Shown here one piece after another: positions 1 through 6,553 of a stretch of DNA of 64,000 nt. The stretch's first letter is position 1, and the number at the start of each line of letters is the position of its first letter. Made by a program: the position numbers and the translations under genes. The notes beneath the pieces are model-generated. The model had not been told where the DNA came from, ran no database searches, and saw only the letters and a list, made by a program, of their open reading frames with translations. The stretch is from Clostridium puniceum (lineage in GTDB: Bacteria > Bacillota > Clostridia > Clostridiales > Clostridiaceae), in NCBI RefSeq assembly GCF_002006345.1, contig NZ_LZZM01000152.1:1-64000 (forward strand), given 5' to 3'.

Positions 1-274
1 GTAAAGCTAAAAGCATTGAGGAATTCATTGATAAACGATATGAAAATGCTTTGTTTTTCGAATCTCCTATAGGGGTGAACCTATATAAAAATAGATTGAA
101 AATAGAGCAATTATTCTCCGTATTAAAGGTTTATATAACTTAGAAAATCCAAGACTCTATGGGCAAGTCCGATACGAACGTCATATAAAATGGGTTTTAT
201 TAGCTTATTTAATAGATGAATTTAATAAAAAACAGCAAGGAATAAAATCAAGAAAATATCCTTGGAACCTTTGA
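1..274 (+). pseudogene. IS4-type transposase C-terminal remnant, frameshifted
   Basis: Two overlapping open frames together encode the last ~90 residues of a DDE transposase. The first (frame starting at base 3) ends in a stop near base 140. The reading resumes in the -1 frame near base 125 and stops at 272-274. The join carries a clean Y-(2)-R-(3)-E-(6)-K signature (YKNR, then E, then K), which marks the catalytic glutamate region of IS4-family transposases. The 5' part lies outside the window. The frameshift suggests a dead copy; programmed frameshifting is not typical of this family. Family-level identification is from the motif only. Confidence 0.7.
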
Positions 275-349
275 TTCCTAAGAATATTTTCTTAAATAAC
301 TATTTGTCAAAATTAGTTATTCAACAACCTAATATTATTAAAAGATATA

Positions 350-394
350 AAGCGTTTTAAAATTAAAAGGTTTTATATCTTTTAATTTTATATT
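350..394. terminator. A/T-rich hairpin after the transposase relic
   Basis: An imperfect inverted repeat (AAAGATATAAAG against a later TTTATATCTTTT) follows the transposase relic. It could be a terminator or part of the old insertion-sequence end. The remaining bases between 275 and 510 show no gene. Confidence 0.35.
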
Positions 395-510
395 AATATG
401 GGAAATTATATATAAGTTGCTATATTAATTGATGACAGGAATTTAGTATAGTAATTAGGTGCTTAAAAGTTTATTTATAAAAATATAAATTCTAATAATA
501 TTAATAAGTG

Positions 511-552
511 TGTGACTTAGTTACACAAAATTTAAAAGTTTTAGCATAGAAT
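511..552 (+). promoter_or_regulatory. Crp/Fnr-type operator and -10 box of the regulator gene
   Basis: TGTGACTTAGTTACA at 511-525 is a palindrome with one mismatch. Its centre (518) lies 29 bases before a -10-like TAGAAT at 547-552, which would put the transcript start near 559 and the box near position -41. That is the class II activator geometry. The same arrangement recurs upstream of 1369, 4266 and 6066, so the regulator probably controls its own gene. Confidence 0.65.
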
Positions 553-572
553 AATAGCATGGAGGAATAGTA

Positions 573-1265
573 ATGACTAGTTATAATCAAAAAGCCAATG
601 AAAGAATGGAAAAGATAAAGCATTTATATAAAACTTATCCTATACTCAATAAAATTAATCAAAAAAATAATGAAATAATTAATAAACAAGCAGTTTTTAA
701 AACTGTATATGCAGATGAATATATAAAATCTACCGAAGGAACTTGTGTTGGAATTTTATTTGTAATAAAAGGAATTATAAAAATACAGAGAGTTAATGTG
801 GAAGGAGAAGAAACTAATTTATATAATATAAGGCAGGGAGAGTTTTGCCATGAAGTATTAAGCTGTTTATCAAATTTTGAATCACTAAATATAACAGGAA
901 AAGCAATTCAAGATTCAGAAATCTGTATAATACCATTAGATATAGCAAGATTATATTTCATGAAAGATAATGAGTTTTTATTATATATATATGAAGATTT
1001 ATATAATAAATTTAATATAGTTATAGAAAATAAAGAAGAAAGGATACATGAATCTTTAGAAACAAGACTTGTAAAAATGCTCATTAATAGAAATAGTAAT
1101 ATAATTTATGGAACCCATAGCGAATTAGCATTTGAAATTGATTCAGCTAGAGAAGTTGTAAGTAGGAAACTTAAAAGCCTTGAGAAAAGAGGATATATAA
1201 AATTAGAAAGAGGGAAAATAATAATAATTAAAAATTTAAAAGAAATTTTAATGGTTAATCAATAA
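573..1265 (+). CDS. Crp/Fnr family transcriptional regulator
   Basis: 230 residues with the two-domain Crp/Fnr layout. An N-terminal cyclic-nucleotide-binding-type beta barrel spans about 40-130 and a winged helix about 160-225. The recognition helix reads SAREVVSRKLKSLE, with R193, E194 and R198 matching the three CRP residues that read GTGA half-sites. This fits the TGTGAC boxes nearby. The N-terminal Fe-S cysteines of FNR are absent. Cysteines at 58, 92, 98 and 118, two of them in GEFCHEVLSC, suggest a thiol-based sensor (inference). GGAGGA at 561-566 supports the ATG. Likely targets are its own gene, the thioredoxin, CcdA/TlpA and the rhodanese. The ligand is unknown. Confidence 0.88.
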   Translation: MTSYNQKANERMEKIKHLYKTYPILNKINQKNNEIINKQAVFKTVYADEYIKSTEGTCVGILFVIKGIIKIQRVNVEGEETNLYNIRQGEFCHEVLSCLSNFESLNITGKAIQDSEICIIPLDIARLYFMKDNEFLLYIYEDLYNKFNIVIENKEERIHESLETRLVKMLINRNSNIIYGTHSELAFEIDSAREVVSRKLKSLEKRGYIKLERGKIIIIKNLKEILMVNQ

Positions 1266-1301
1266 AGGACACTTTAAAAATCAAATGGAGTTACTATTCA
1301 A

Positions 1302-1342
1302 GTGACTAAGTCACAGAAATAGTATAGAGATAAAATTATAAT
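1302..1342 (+). promoter_or_regulatory. Crp/Fnr-type operator and -10 box of the thioredoxin gene
   Basis: GTGACTAAGTCAC at 1302-1314 is a perfect 13-base palindrome. A perfect TATAAT lies at 1337-1342, 29 bases from the palindrome centre, and predicts a start near 1349. No good -35 is visible, as expected for an activator-dependent promoter. Confidence 0.72.
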
Positions 1343-1368
1343 TAAAATATGATTAGGAGGAGTTAAAT

Positions 1369-1686
1369 ATGGCTAAAACATTAGATAGTAATGAATTTAT
1401 TCTAAATGTTGAAAATACTAAAGGGGTTGTAGTTGTTGATTTCTTTGCAACATGGTGTGGTCCATGCAAGATGCTATCACCTGTATTTGAAGGCATTAGT
1501 AATAAGATGGGAGACAAAGCTAAATTCTTTAAGCTAGATATAGATGAAAATATGAATATAGCTCAAAAATATAGAATATCTGCTGTTCCAACTATGATTA
1601 TATTTAAGGATGGAGTTCCAGTAGAAAGCTTAGCAGGATTTATGCCGGAGCAAAATATAGCAAATAAGATAAATTCACATTTATAG
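1369..1686 (+). CDS. trxA: Thioredoxin
   Basis: 105 residues, full length for thioredoxin. The active site WCGPC is at 29-33 and the conserved cis-proline at 74 (SAVPT). It is a cytoplasmic dithiol reductant for ribonucleotide reductase, peroxiredoxins and other disulfides. AGGAGGAG directly precedes the ATG. No thioredoxin reductase gene is next to it. It is transcribed alone, from a Crp/Fnr-type promoter (box at 1302-1314), and ends at the hairpin at 1772. The shared operator ties it to the nearby ccdA and rhodanese genes, suggesting induction as part of a redox response rather than a housekeeping role (inference). Confidence 0.95.
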   Translation: MAKTLDSNEFILNVENTKGVVVVDFFATWCGPCKMLSPVFEGISNKMGDKAKFFKLDIDENMNIAQKYRISAVPTMIIFKDGVPVESLAGFMPEQNIANKINSHL

Positions 1687-1771
1687 ACAACAAAGTTAAA
1701 TTAAAAAATTTAGATAAGCTATGGAAAATATCAAGAGAAGAAAGTAGTAGTTAGTATATATAAATTATAAT

Positions 1772-1818
1772 AATTGGCTGTTGCATAACTAAGTAATTTA
1801 ATATTGCAACAGCCAATT
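1772..1818 (+). terminator. Terminator after thioredoxin
   Basis: Perfect 14-base arms (1772-1785 and 1805-1818, containing TTGGCTGTTGCA) with a 19-base loop. The T-run afterwards is poor. The rest of 1819-2026 holds only a weak ATTTTCAG/CTGAAAAT hairpin near 1895-1920 and no gene. Confidence 0.7.
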
Positions 1819-2026
1819 TATATGAATTTTATAGAATGTATTTTTTATGCTTAATTAGAAAAATTATAATAATAAGTTTAATTTGTTTTTTATTTTCAGC
1901 GTGTGTGGACTGAAAATATTTATGGTGGTTAATTACTTATATTCATGGTAGTGTGTAAATATATTTTTAAAATAATAGGCAAATTATCTATTTATACTTA
2001 AACTAAACATATATAATTTGGAGGAG

Positions 2027-2662
2027 CTACATACATTTAGAATTTTGATAGAAGTAGTTTTTTATGCTTAAAGCGAGGTCACGCGATGAATTCCCTTCGA
2101 GCATATTCTTCATCGTATATTCTTTTACTTTATCATATTGAGTAAAAATTTTTTTTGCCTGTTTACTATCATTATATACTTTCCAATATCCACATAATAA
2201 ACATTTCTTTGTAGTACATTCCATAAAATCTTTAACATCTTTAAATGGTATTCCAAGGAATAATCCAAGTTCATGAGGACAGTGATATTTTTCATATCTA
2301 GATTTTAAAGCATTTATATAATCATTAACGCATTCATTTTCAGGATATCCTATATTTAATAAGAAATTCTTGTGAGACTTTTTATATAATTCTTTTTTTA
2401 GTATAAATTCATCATAAATCATAATTATAATTGATTCATTACTTTCCCTTAATTCTATAAATTTTAAATCTGTAGAATTAATAAAACTAATACCAAAATC
2501 ATTCCAACTATTATATAATTTCTGATTATTCTTTTTAATTGTTAGTGTAACAGCTGGTTTGATTCCTGCAATTACTAAGGATAAATTATATACTAAAAAA
2601 GTTTCTATATATTCTTTACTATGCATTGAATTTAATTTATTATAAAAATCTAGATGTCTCAA
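2027..2662 (-). CDS. DUF3793 family protein
   Basis: 211 residues matching DUF3793, a clostridial family of unknown function. Typical marks are the CPHELGLFLG block (about 128-137) and a cysteine cluster MECTTKKCLLCGYW (C149, C154, C157) near the C-terminus. No signal peptide or membrane segment is seen, so it is probably cytoplasmic. The start is TTG with GGCGGTG upstream. It lies 23 bases downstream of the flavodoxin gene on the same strand and is likely co-transcribed with it. From my knowledge of the family, it tends to sit beside flavodoxin and iron genes, so a role in iron or electron-carrier homeostasis is a guess. Confidence 0.8.
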   Translation of the reverse strand: MRHLDFYNKLNSMHSKEYIETFLVYNLSLVIAGIKPAVTLTIKKNNQKLYNSWNDFGISFINSTDLKFIELRESNESIIIMIYDEFILKKELYKKSHKNFLLNIGYPENECVNDYINALKSRYEKYHCPHELGLFLGIPFKDVKDFMECTTKKCLLCGYWKVYNDSKQAKKIFTQYDKVKEYTMKNMLEGNSSRDLALSIKNYFYQNSKCM

Positions 2663-2685
2663 TTCATATCACCGCCAAAATTATT

Positions 2686-3102
2686 TTATGCAAGAGCTAT
2701 TTTTTTCCCTAAACTTATACAATCTTCTTCATTATCATCTGGTTCATTTTGAATTATTAATGGTGCATCTATTAAAGTACAACCATAACCTATCATTCTT
2801 TCTTCGAAATCTCTCATCCATTTTCCATCTCCCCAGCCATAAGATCCGAAAAGAGCTATTTTTTTCCCTGATACTTTAGTTGAAAGATTATCTATGAAAG
2901 GTTCAAATTCTGACTCTTCAAGGACTTCATCACCCATTGCTGAACAACCTAAAACAATTACTTCTTCTTTTAGTAAATCTTCTACATTAACATCAGACAC
3001 AGATATTGTTTCTGCATCTTTACCAGAATCTACAATTCCTTTTTTTATTAATTCAGCCATTTTCTCTGTGTTACCTGTTCCTGACCAATATACTATTTTC
3101 AT
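2686..3102 (-). CDS. Short-chain flavodoxin
   Basis: 138 residues, the usual length for short-chain flavodoxins. The FMN phosphate-binding loop SGTGNT (7-12) sits at the end of the first beta strand, and FGSYGWGDG follows at about 86-94. It is a low-potential one-electron carrier that replaces ferredoxin when iron is short. AAGGAGTGG precedes the ATG. A Fur-like box at 3137-3151 lies in its promoter, so iron-limitation induction is likely. It is the first gene of a two-gene unit with the DUF3793 gene. Confidence 0.93.
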   Translation of the reverse strand: MKIVYWSGTGNTEKMAELIKKGIVDSGKDAETISVSDVNVEDLLKEEVIVLGCSAMGDEVLEESEFEPFIDNLSTKVSGKKIALFGSYGWGDGKWMRDFEERMIGYGCTLIDAPLIIQNEPDDNEEDCISLGKKIALA

Positions 3103-3136
3103 TTAATTACCACTCCTTATATTCTTTGAATAAATA

Positions 3137-3151
3137 TGAAAATCATTCTCA
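3137..3151 (-). promoter_or_regulatory. Fur-like box upstream of flavodoxin
   Basis: TGAAAATCATTCTCA matches the 7-1-7 Fur consensus TGATAATCATTATCA at 13 of 15 positions. It lies 35 bases upstream of the flavodoxin start, the expected place for iron-dependent repression. Confidence 0.6.
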
Positions 3152-3248
3152 ATTAGAGAATACAATATCTGATTAATTTTGTCAAGTATTATTTATATTT
3201 ATTTCCTAATAATATTTTTTTATACTCTATAGTATTTTATTTGATTTA

Positions 3249-3839
3249 TTAAGAATAATAGGGAATTACTATATTAGTCCAGTTTTCAATTATACAATCA
3301 GTGATTTTAGGATCATACATTATTTCTTTATTGTTCAATATTTCATTATAACAATCGTTGTTAGTGATTATTTTTCGATATGGTCTGTTACTTCTCATAG
3401 CATCAATAGAATCACATATTGCAATTATTCTAGAGCCTAGTGGAATTTCTTCTTTACTTAAGCCATTAGGATATCCAGTACCATTCCATTTTTCATGATG
3501 ATGCAAAACTATATGAGAAATTTCTTTTAAGCTATTCGCTTTTTTTAGTATATTAAAGCCTATCTTAGGATGACTTTTCATAAGTTCCCATTCCGAAGAA
3601 GTGAGTTTATCTTTTTTGTTCAATATATTATCTGGAACTCCAATTTTGCCAATATCATGTAAATGACCAGCAATATGAATCCTTTGTAAACTATTTTCAT
3701 CAAGTCCTAATTGCGTACCTAAATCATATGCCATATTACCAACTCTAGTAGAATGGCCAGAGGTATAAACATCTTTCGCATCCAAGGCTGCAGCTAAGCT
3801 TTCTATTATATCATGATATATTTCAATATCTATTATCAT
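3249..3839 (-). CDS. HD-GYP domain protein, probable cyclic-di-GMP phosphodiesterase
   Basis: 196 residues that are almost entirely one HD-GYP domain. Visible metal and signature motifs are GHS (28-30), HDIGKIGVP (61-69), HHHEKWNGTGYP (113-124, including GYP) and a later CDSIDAM. HD-GYP proteins hydrolyse cyclic di-GMP or related dinucleotides. No receiver, PAS or membrane sensor domain is attached, so any input must come from elsewhere. Its only partner in the arrangement is the start region shared with the ccdA promoter to its right. AAAGGA precedes the ATG. The exact substrate cannot be read from sequence. Confidence 0.88.
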   Translation of the reverse strand: MIIDIEIYHDIIESLAAALDAKDVYTSGHSTRVGNMAYDLGTQLGLDENSLQRIHIAGHLHDIGKIGVPDNILNKKDKLTSSEWELMKSHPKIGFNILKKANSLKEISHIVLHHHEKWNGTGYPNGLSKEEIPLGSRIIAICDSIDAMRSNRPYRKIITNNDCYNEILNNKEIMYDPKITDCIIENWTNIVIPYYS

Positions 3840-4082
3840 CTTATCAATCCTTTACTTAAAATAATGTAGTTTTTAGTTGAAATTGTCACAAAAAGATTTA
3901 TAAATGTTGTAAATCCCTAATATATAAAGTGAGTTTATTTATAAATTAGGTTTTATTTAGATATGCATGCCACTTGTAAAAACATCTTTTTACAATAAAA
4001 TTAAAACTAAAGACAATATAACATATGAAAAATAAAAAGTAAATGAAAATAGTTATCAATTAGAACGCTAAATGGTTTGATG

Positions 4083-4124
4083 TGTGACTTAATCACATAT
4101 TTGTTTTAAGAAATCATTTATAAT
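4083..4124 (+). promoter_or_regulatory. Crp/Fnr-type operator and -10 box of the ccdA-tlpA unit
   Basis: TGTGACTTAATCACA at 4083-4097 is a one-mismatch palindrome. TATAAT at 4119-4124 begins 29 bases from its centre, as at the other sites. The predicted start near 4131 leaves a ~135-base leader before ccdA. The rest of 3840-4265 shows no gene. Confidence 0.7.
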
Positions 4125-4265
4125 ATTCAAACATACAATTATATAGAGCATTCTTTAAAATATATATAAGATTTAATTAAATTTCTGTATTGAAAGTATG
4201 TGCAGGAATCAAATTGATGTAGTAAAATATATTATAAAATTAGATTTAAAAAAGGAATGATATAT

Positions 4266-4943
4266 ATGCAATATCTTTTATTATTTTTAGAAGGGATTAT
4301 AACCTTTATATCACCATGCATTTTGCCGTTATTGCCATTATACATATCATATTTTATGGGCGGAAATGGTGATAATGAGAAATTTAAATATAGAACCTTA
4401 ATAAATTCATTAGGGTTTGTACTTGGATTTACAATAATATTTACATTATTAGGAACACTTGCAGGAACCTTTGGAAGTTTTATAAAGGAACAAAGTTTCA
4501 TTATAAATATTTTTAGTGGGCTTATAGTTATTTTATTTGGGATTAATTATGTAGGAATATTTAAAATTTCGCTTTTTGAAAAAAGTTTAAAATTAAAAAC
4601 TGAAATAAAAACATTTAAATTTTTTTCATCAATTGTATTTGGAATGATTTTTGGAATAGGATGGACACCTTGTGTTGGCACTTTTCTAGGAACTGCTTTA
4701 ATGATTGCAGTTAACTCACAAGAAACTGTTAAAGGAACTATAATGCTTTTAATTTATAGTTTAGGACTAGGTATACCTTTTATAGTATGTGCCATCCTAA
4801 TAGAACAATTAAAAGAAACATTAAATTTTATAAAGAAAAATTATAAGATTATAAATATCATATCGGGAATAATTCTTGTTATTATAGGAAGTTTAATTAT
4901 GACAGGTCATTTAAATAAATTCCTTTCTATATTGACATTTTAG
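4266..4943 (+). CDS. ccdA: CcdA-type membrane thiol-disulfide transporter
   Basis: 225 residues and about six membrane helices, the usual CcdA size. The two redox cysteines sit in the family motifs SPCILPLLP (C18) and GWTPCVG (C136), on different helices. CcdA moves reducing equivalents from cytoplasmic thioredoxin across the membrane to outward-facing thioredoxin-like proteins. I chose ATG 4266 because AAAGGA (4251-4256) is 9 bases upstream; the ATG at 4257 would be only one base away. The TlpA-like gene follows 88 bases later and is the obvious recipient, and thioredoxin at 1369 the obvious donor. Confidence 0.9.
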   Translation: MQYLLLFLEGIITFISPCILPLLPLYISYFMGGNGDNEKFKYRTLINSLGFVLGFTIIFTLLGTLAGTFGSFIKEQSFIINIFSGLIVILFGINYVGIFKISLFEKSLKLKTEIKTFKFFSSIVFGMIFGIGWTPCVGTFLGTALMIAVNSQETVKGTIMLLIYSLGLGIPFIVCAILIEQLKETLNFIKKNYKIINIISGIILVIIGSLIMTGHLNKFLSILTF

Positions 4944-5031
4944 AGATTTCAAAGAAATATTAAGCTCAATATTTTTATATATTTCTAGAAAAAATATAAA
5001 ATTTTCAAATACTACACATAAGGAGAAATTT

Positions 5032-5637
5032 ATGAATAATAATAAAAAATTAATTATACTTGTAGTGGGTTTTTTGACTTTTTCAATATTTTTGGTTGCT
5101 GCATATTTAGGGTATGGTACTTTAGCTTATAAATATAACAATAAAAATATAATAAATGAAAGCGAGAAGAGTCAAAATCAAAATTCAAAAAATAATAAAC
5201 TTAAAGTAAAACTTAAAGCAAAAGATTTTACTATATATGATGAAAATCTTAAAGAAGTGAAATTATCAGATTATATAGGAACACCTGTAGTATTAAATTT
5301 TTGGGCTAGCTGGTGTCCGCCTTGTAAAGAAGAAATGCCGGGATTTAATGAAATGTCAAAGAAATATAGTAAAGAAAAAATAGCTATTTTAATGATAAAC
5401 TTAACGGATGGAGAGCAAGAAACAACTAATAAAGCTCAAAAATATATAAAGAGCAACAATTATGATATGAAACTTTTATTCGATACAAAATTAGATGCTG
5501 CGAATAAATATAATATAACATCTATACCAAGAACAATTTTTATAGATAAAGATGGATATATTTTTAAAGATAATCCAGCAGGAGTACTATCTAAAGAAGA
5601 GCTAGAAAGTCAAATTGAATTGCTTCTTCAAGCTTAG
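5032..5637 (+). CDS. Membrane-anchored TlpA/ResA-like thiol-disulfide oxidoreductase
   Basis: 201 residues. A single N-terminal membrane anchor (about 7-28) is followed by a polar linker and a thioredoxin fold facing outward. The active site WCPPC is at 94-98 and the cis-proline at 166 (SIPRT). The CPPC dipeptide and the anchor fit the ResA/TlpA/StoA group, which reduce extracellular disulfides with electrons from CcdA. No cytochrome c maturation genes are nearby, and the organism type makes cytochromes unlikely. The target could therefore be a spore or wall protein, or oxidised surface proteins (inference). AAGGAGA precedes the ATG. It is probably in one unit with ccdA. Confidence 0.9.
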   Translation: MNNNKKLIILVVGFLTFSIFLVAAYLGYGTLAYKYNNKNIINESEKSQNQNSKNNKLKVKLKAKDFTIYDENLKEVKLSDYIGTPVVLNFWASWCPPCKEEMPGFNEMSKKYSKEKIAILMINLTDGEQETTNKAQKYIKSNNYDMKLLFDTKLDAANKYNITSIPRTIFIDKDGYIFKDNPAGVLSKEELESQIELLLQA

Positions 5638-5665
5638 AATATAAAAATATAAAATAGATTATAGT

Positions 5666-5716
5666 AAGGCTGTCTAAAGTTGGAAATAAAAATTTGGTTT
5701 GGACAGCTTATTTTTT
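5666..5716 (+). terminator. Terminator after the TlpA-like gene
   Basis: Arms around GGCTGTCTAAA (5668-5677) and TTTGGACAGCTT (5698-5709) with one G-U pair, followed by ATTTTTTAG. The stretch 5717-5920 shows no gene. Confidence 0.7.
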
Positions 5717-5920
5717 AGTGATAAAGGAGAAACTTAAAGTGAGCATTAATCATTTTTAAGTCTTTTTTATGTATATAAGTTCTAATTAAGAAAGTTCATA
5801 ATTTAGTTGGTTGTCGTATCCAATCACTCTAATATAGAAATTAAATCTTAATGAACAAAATTTTTTAGAACATATATAATAATATAAATATTGGGGAATA
5901 ATCGTATGATTTAAAATTCT

Positions 5921-5964
5921 ATATGTGACTAAGTCACATATGTTCGCGAAAAATAATATATAAT
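5921..5964 (+). promoter_or_regulatory. Crp/Fnr-type operator and -10 box of the rhodanese gene
   Basis: This is the best copy. A 21-base perfect palindrome spans 5921-5941 with core TGTGACTAAGTCACA (5924-5938). TATAAT at 5959-5964 begins 28 bases from the centre. The predicted start near 5971 gives a ~95-base leader. Confidence 0.75.
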
Positions 5965-6065
5965 ATAGGAATATAAGGACATAATTGAATTATTATGGCA
6001 AACACTAGTTTAGGAAAAATTTAAAACTTAAATAAATTTAAATTAAAAATTTAGGAGGATAAGAT

Positions 6066-6401
6066 ATGTTTAATTTTTTAAAAGGAGATAGTGAAAAAGT
6101 TATAAATGTTAATGATATTGATAGTTTAATAGGTGAAATTGAATTAATCGATATTAGAGAAGACTATGAATATAAAGGTGGAAGCATAAAAAGTGCAAAA
6201 AATATTCCTATGGGTGAACTTTTAAATGATCCAGATAAATATTTAAATAAAAGTAAAGAATACTACATAATGTGTCAATCTGGTGGAAGAAGTTTAAGAG
6301 CATGCAATAACCTAATAAATCAAGGCTTTAATGTTATAAATGTCTCTGGTGGAATGGGATCATATGTAGGAACAAAAAGGAAATACTGTAAACGAACATA
6401 G
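6066..6401 (+). CDS. Single-domain rhodanese-like sulfurtransferase
   Basis: 111 residues, one rhodanese domain. The catalytic loop CQSGGRS starts at C70, and the family's IDIREDYEYKGGSI motif lies at about 28-41. Such proteins carry sulfane sulfur as a cysteine persulfide and act with thioredoxin or in thiosulfate/polysulfide handling. The N-terminal MFNFLKG suggests a soluble protein. AGGAGG precedes the ATG. Shared operator type with thioredoxin, CcdA and the regulator suggests a combined thiol/sulfur response. Partner and donor are not visible. Confidence 0.92.
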   Translation: MFNFLKGDSEKVINVNDIDSLIGEIELIDIREDYEYKGGSIKSAKNIPMGELLNDPDKYLNKSKEYYIMCQSGGRSLRACNNLINQGFNVINVSGGMGSYVGTKRKYCKRT

Positions 6402-6403
6402 AT

Positions 6404-6449
6404 AAAAATAGAAGCATATGTAGCTTGGTTAGAATATGCTTCTATTTTT
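6404..6449 (+). terminator. Terminator after rhodanese
   Basis: Perfect 15-base arms (6404-6418, 6435-6449, containing AGAAGCATA/TATGCTTCT) followed by a T-rich run to 6456. Strong intrinsic terminator. Confidence 0.85.
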
Positions 6450-6472
6450 ATTTTTTCAAATGTTATTAACAC

Positions 6473-6539
6473 AAAAATGAATGCAATTAAAATTTTTAAT
6501 ATAAAAATGAATGCAATTAAAATTTTTAATATAAAAATG
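6473..6539. repeat. Tandem 30-base repeat, two copies plus a stub
   Basis: Units 6473-6502 and 6503-6532 are identical (each contains AATGCAATTAAAATTTTTAA), and 6533-6539 begins a third. It lies between the rhodanese terminator and the end of the convergent protease gene. No coding role is seen. Confidence 0.9.
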
Positions 6540-6553
6540 TGTAGTAAAATATA

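Noticed and set aside
3876..3895. A sixth Crp/Fnr box near TTGTCACA
   Set aside because: Only one half-site is present and there is no -10 at 28-29 bases from the expected centre.
6473..6539. CRISPR-like repeats
   Set aside because: The repeats are directly adjacent with no spacers and are pure A+T-rich tandem copies. The same holds for 36221-36296 and 43630-43722; no cas genes are present.
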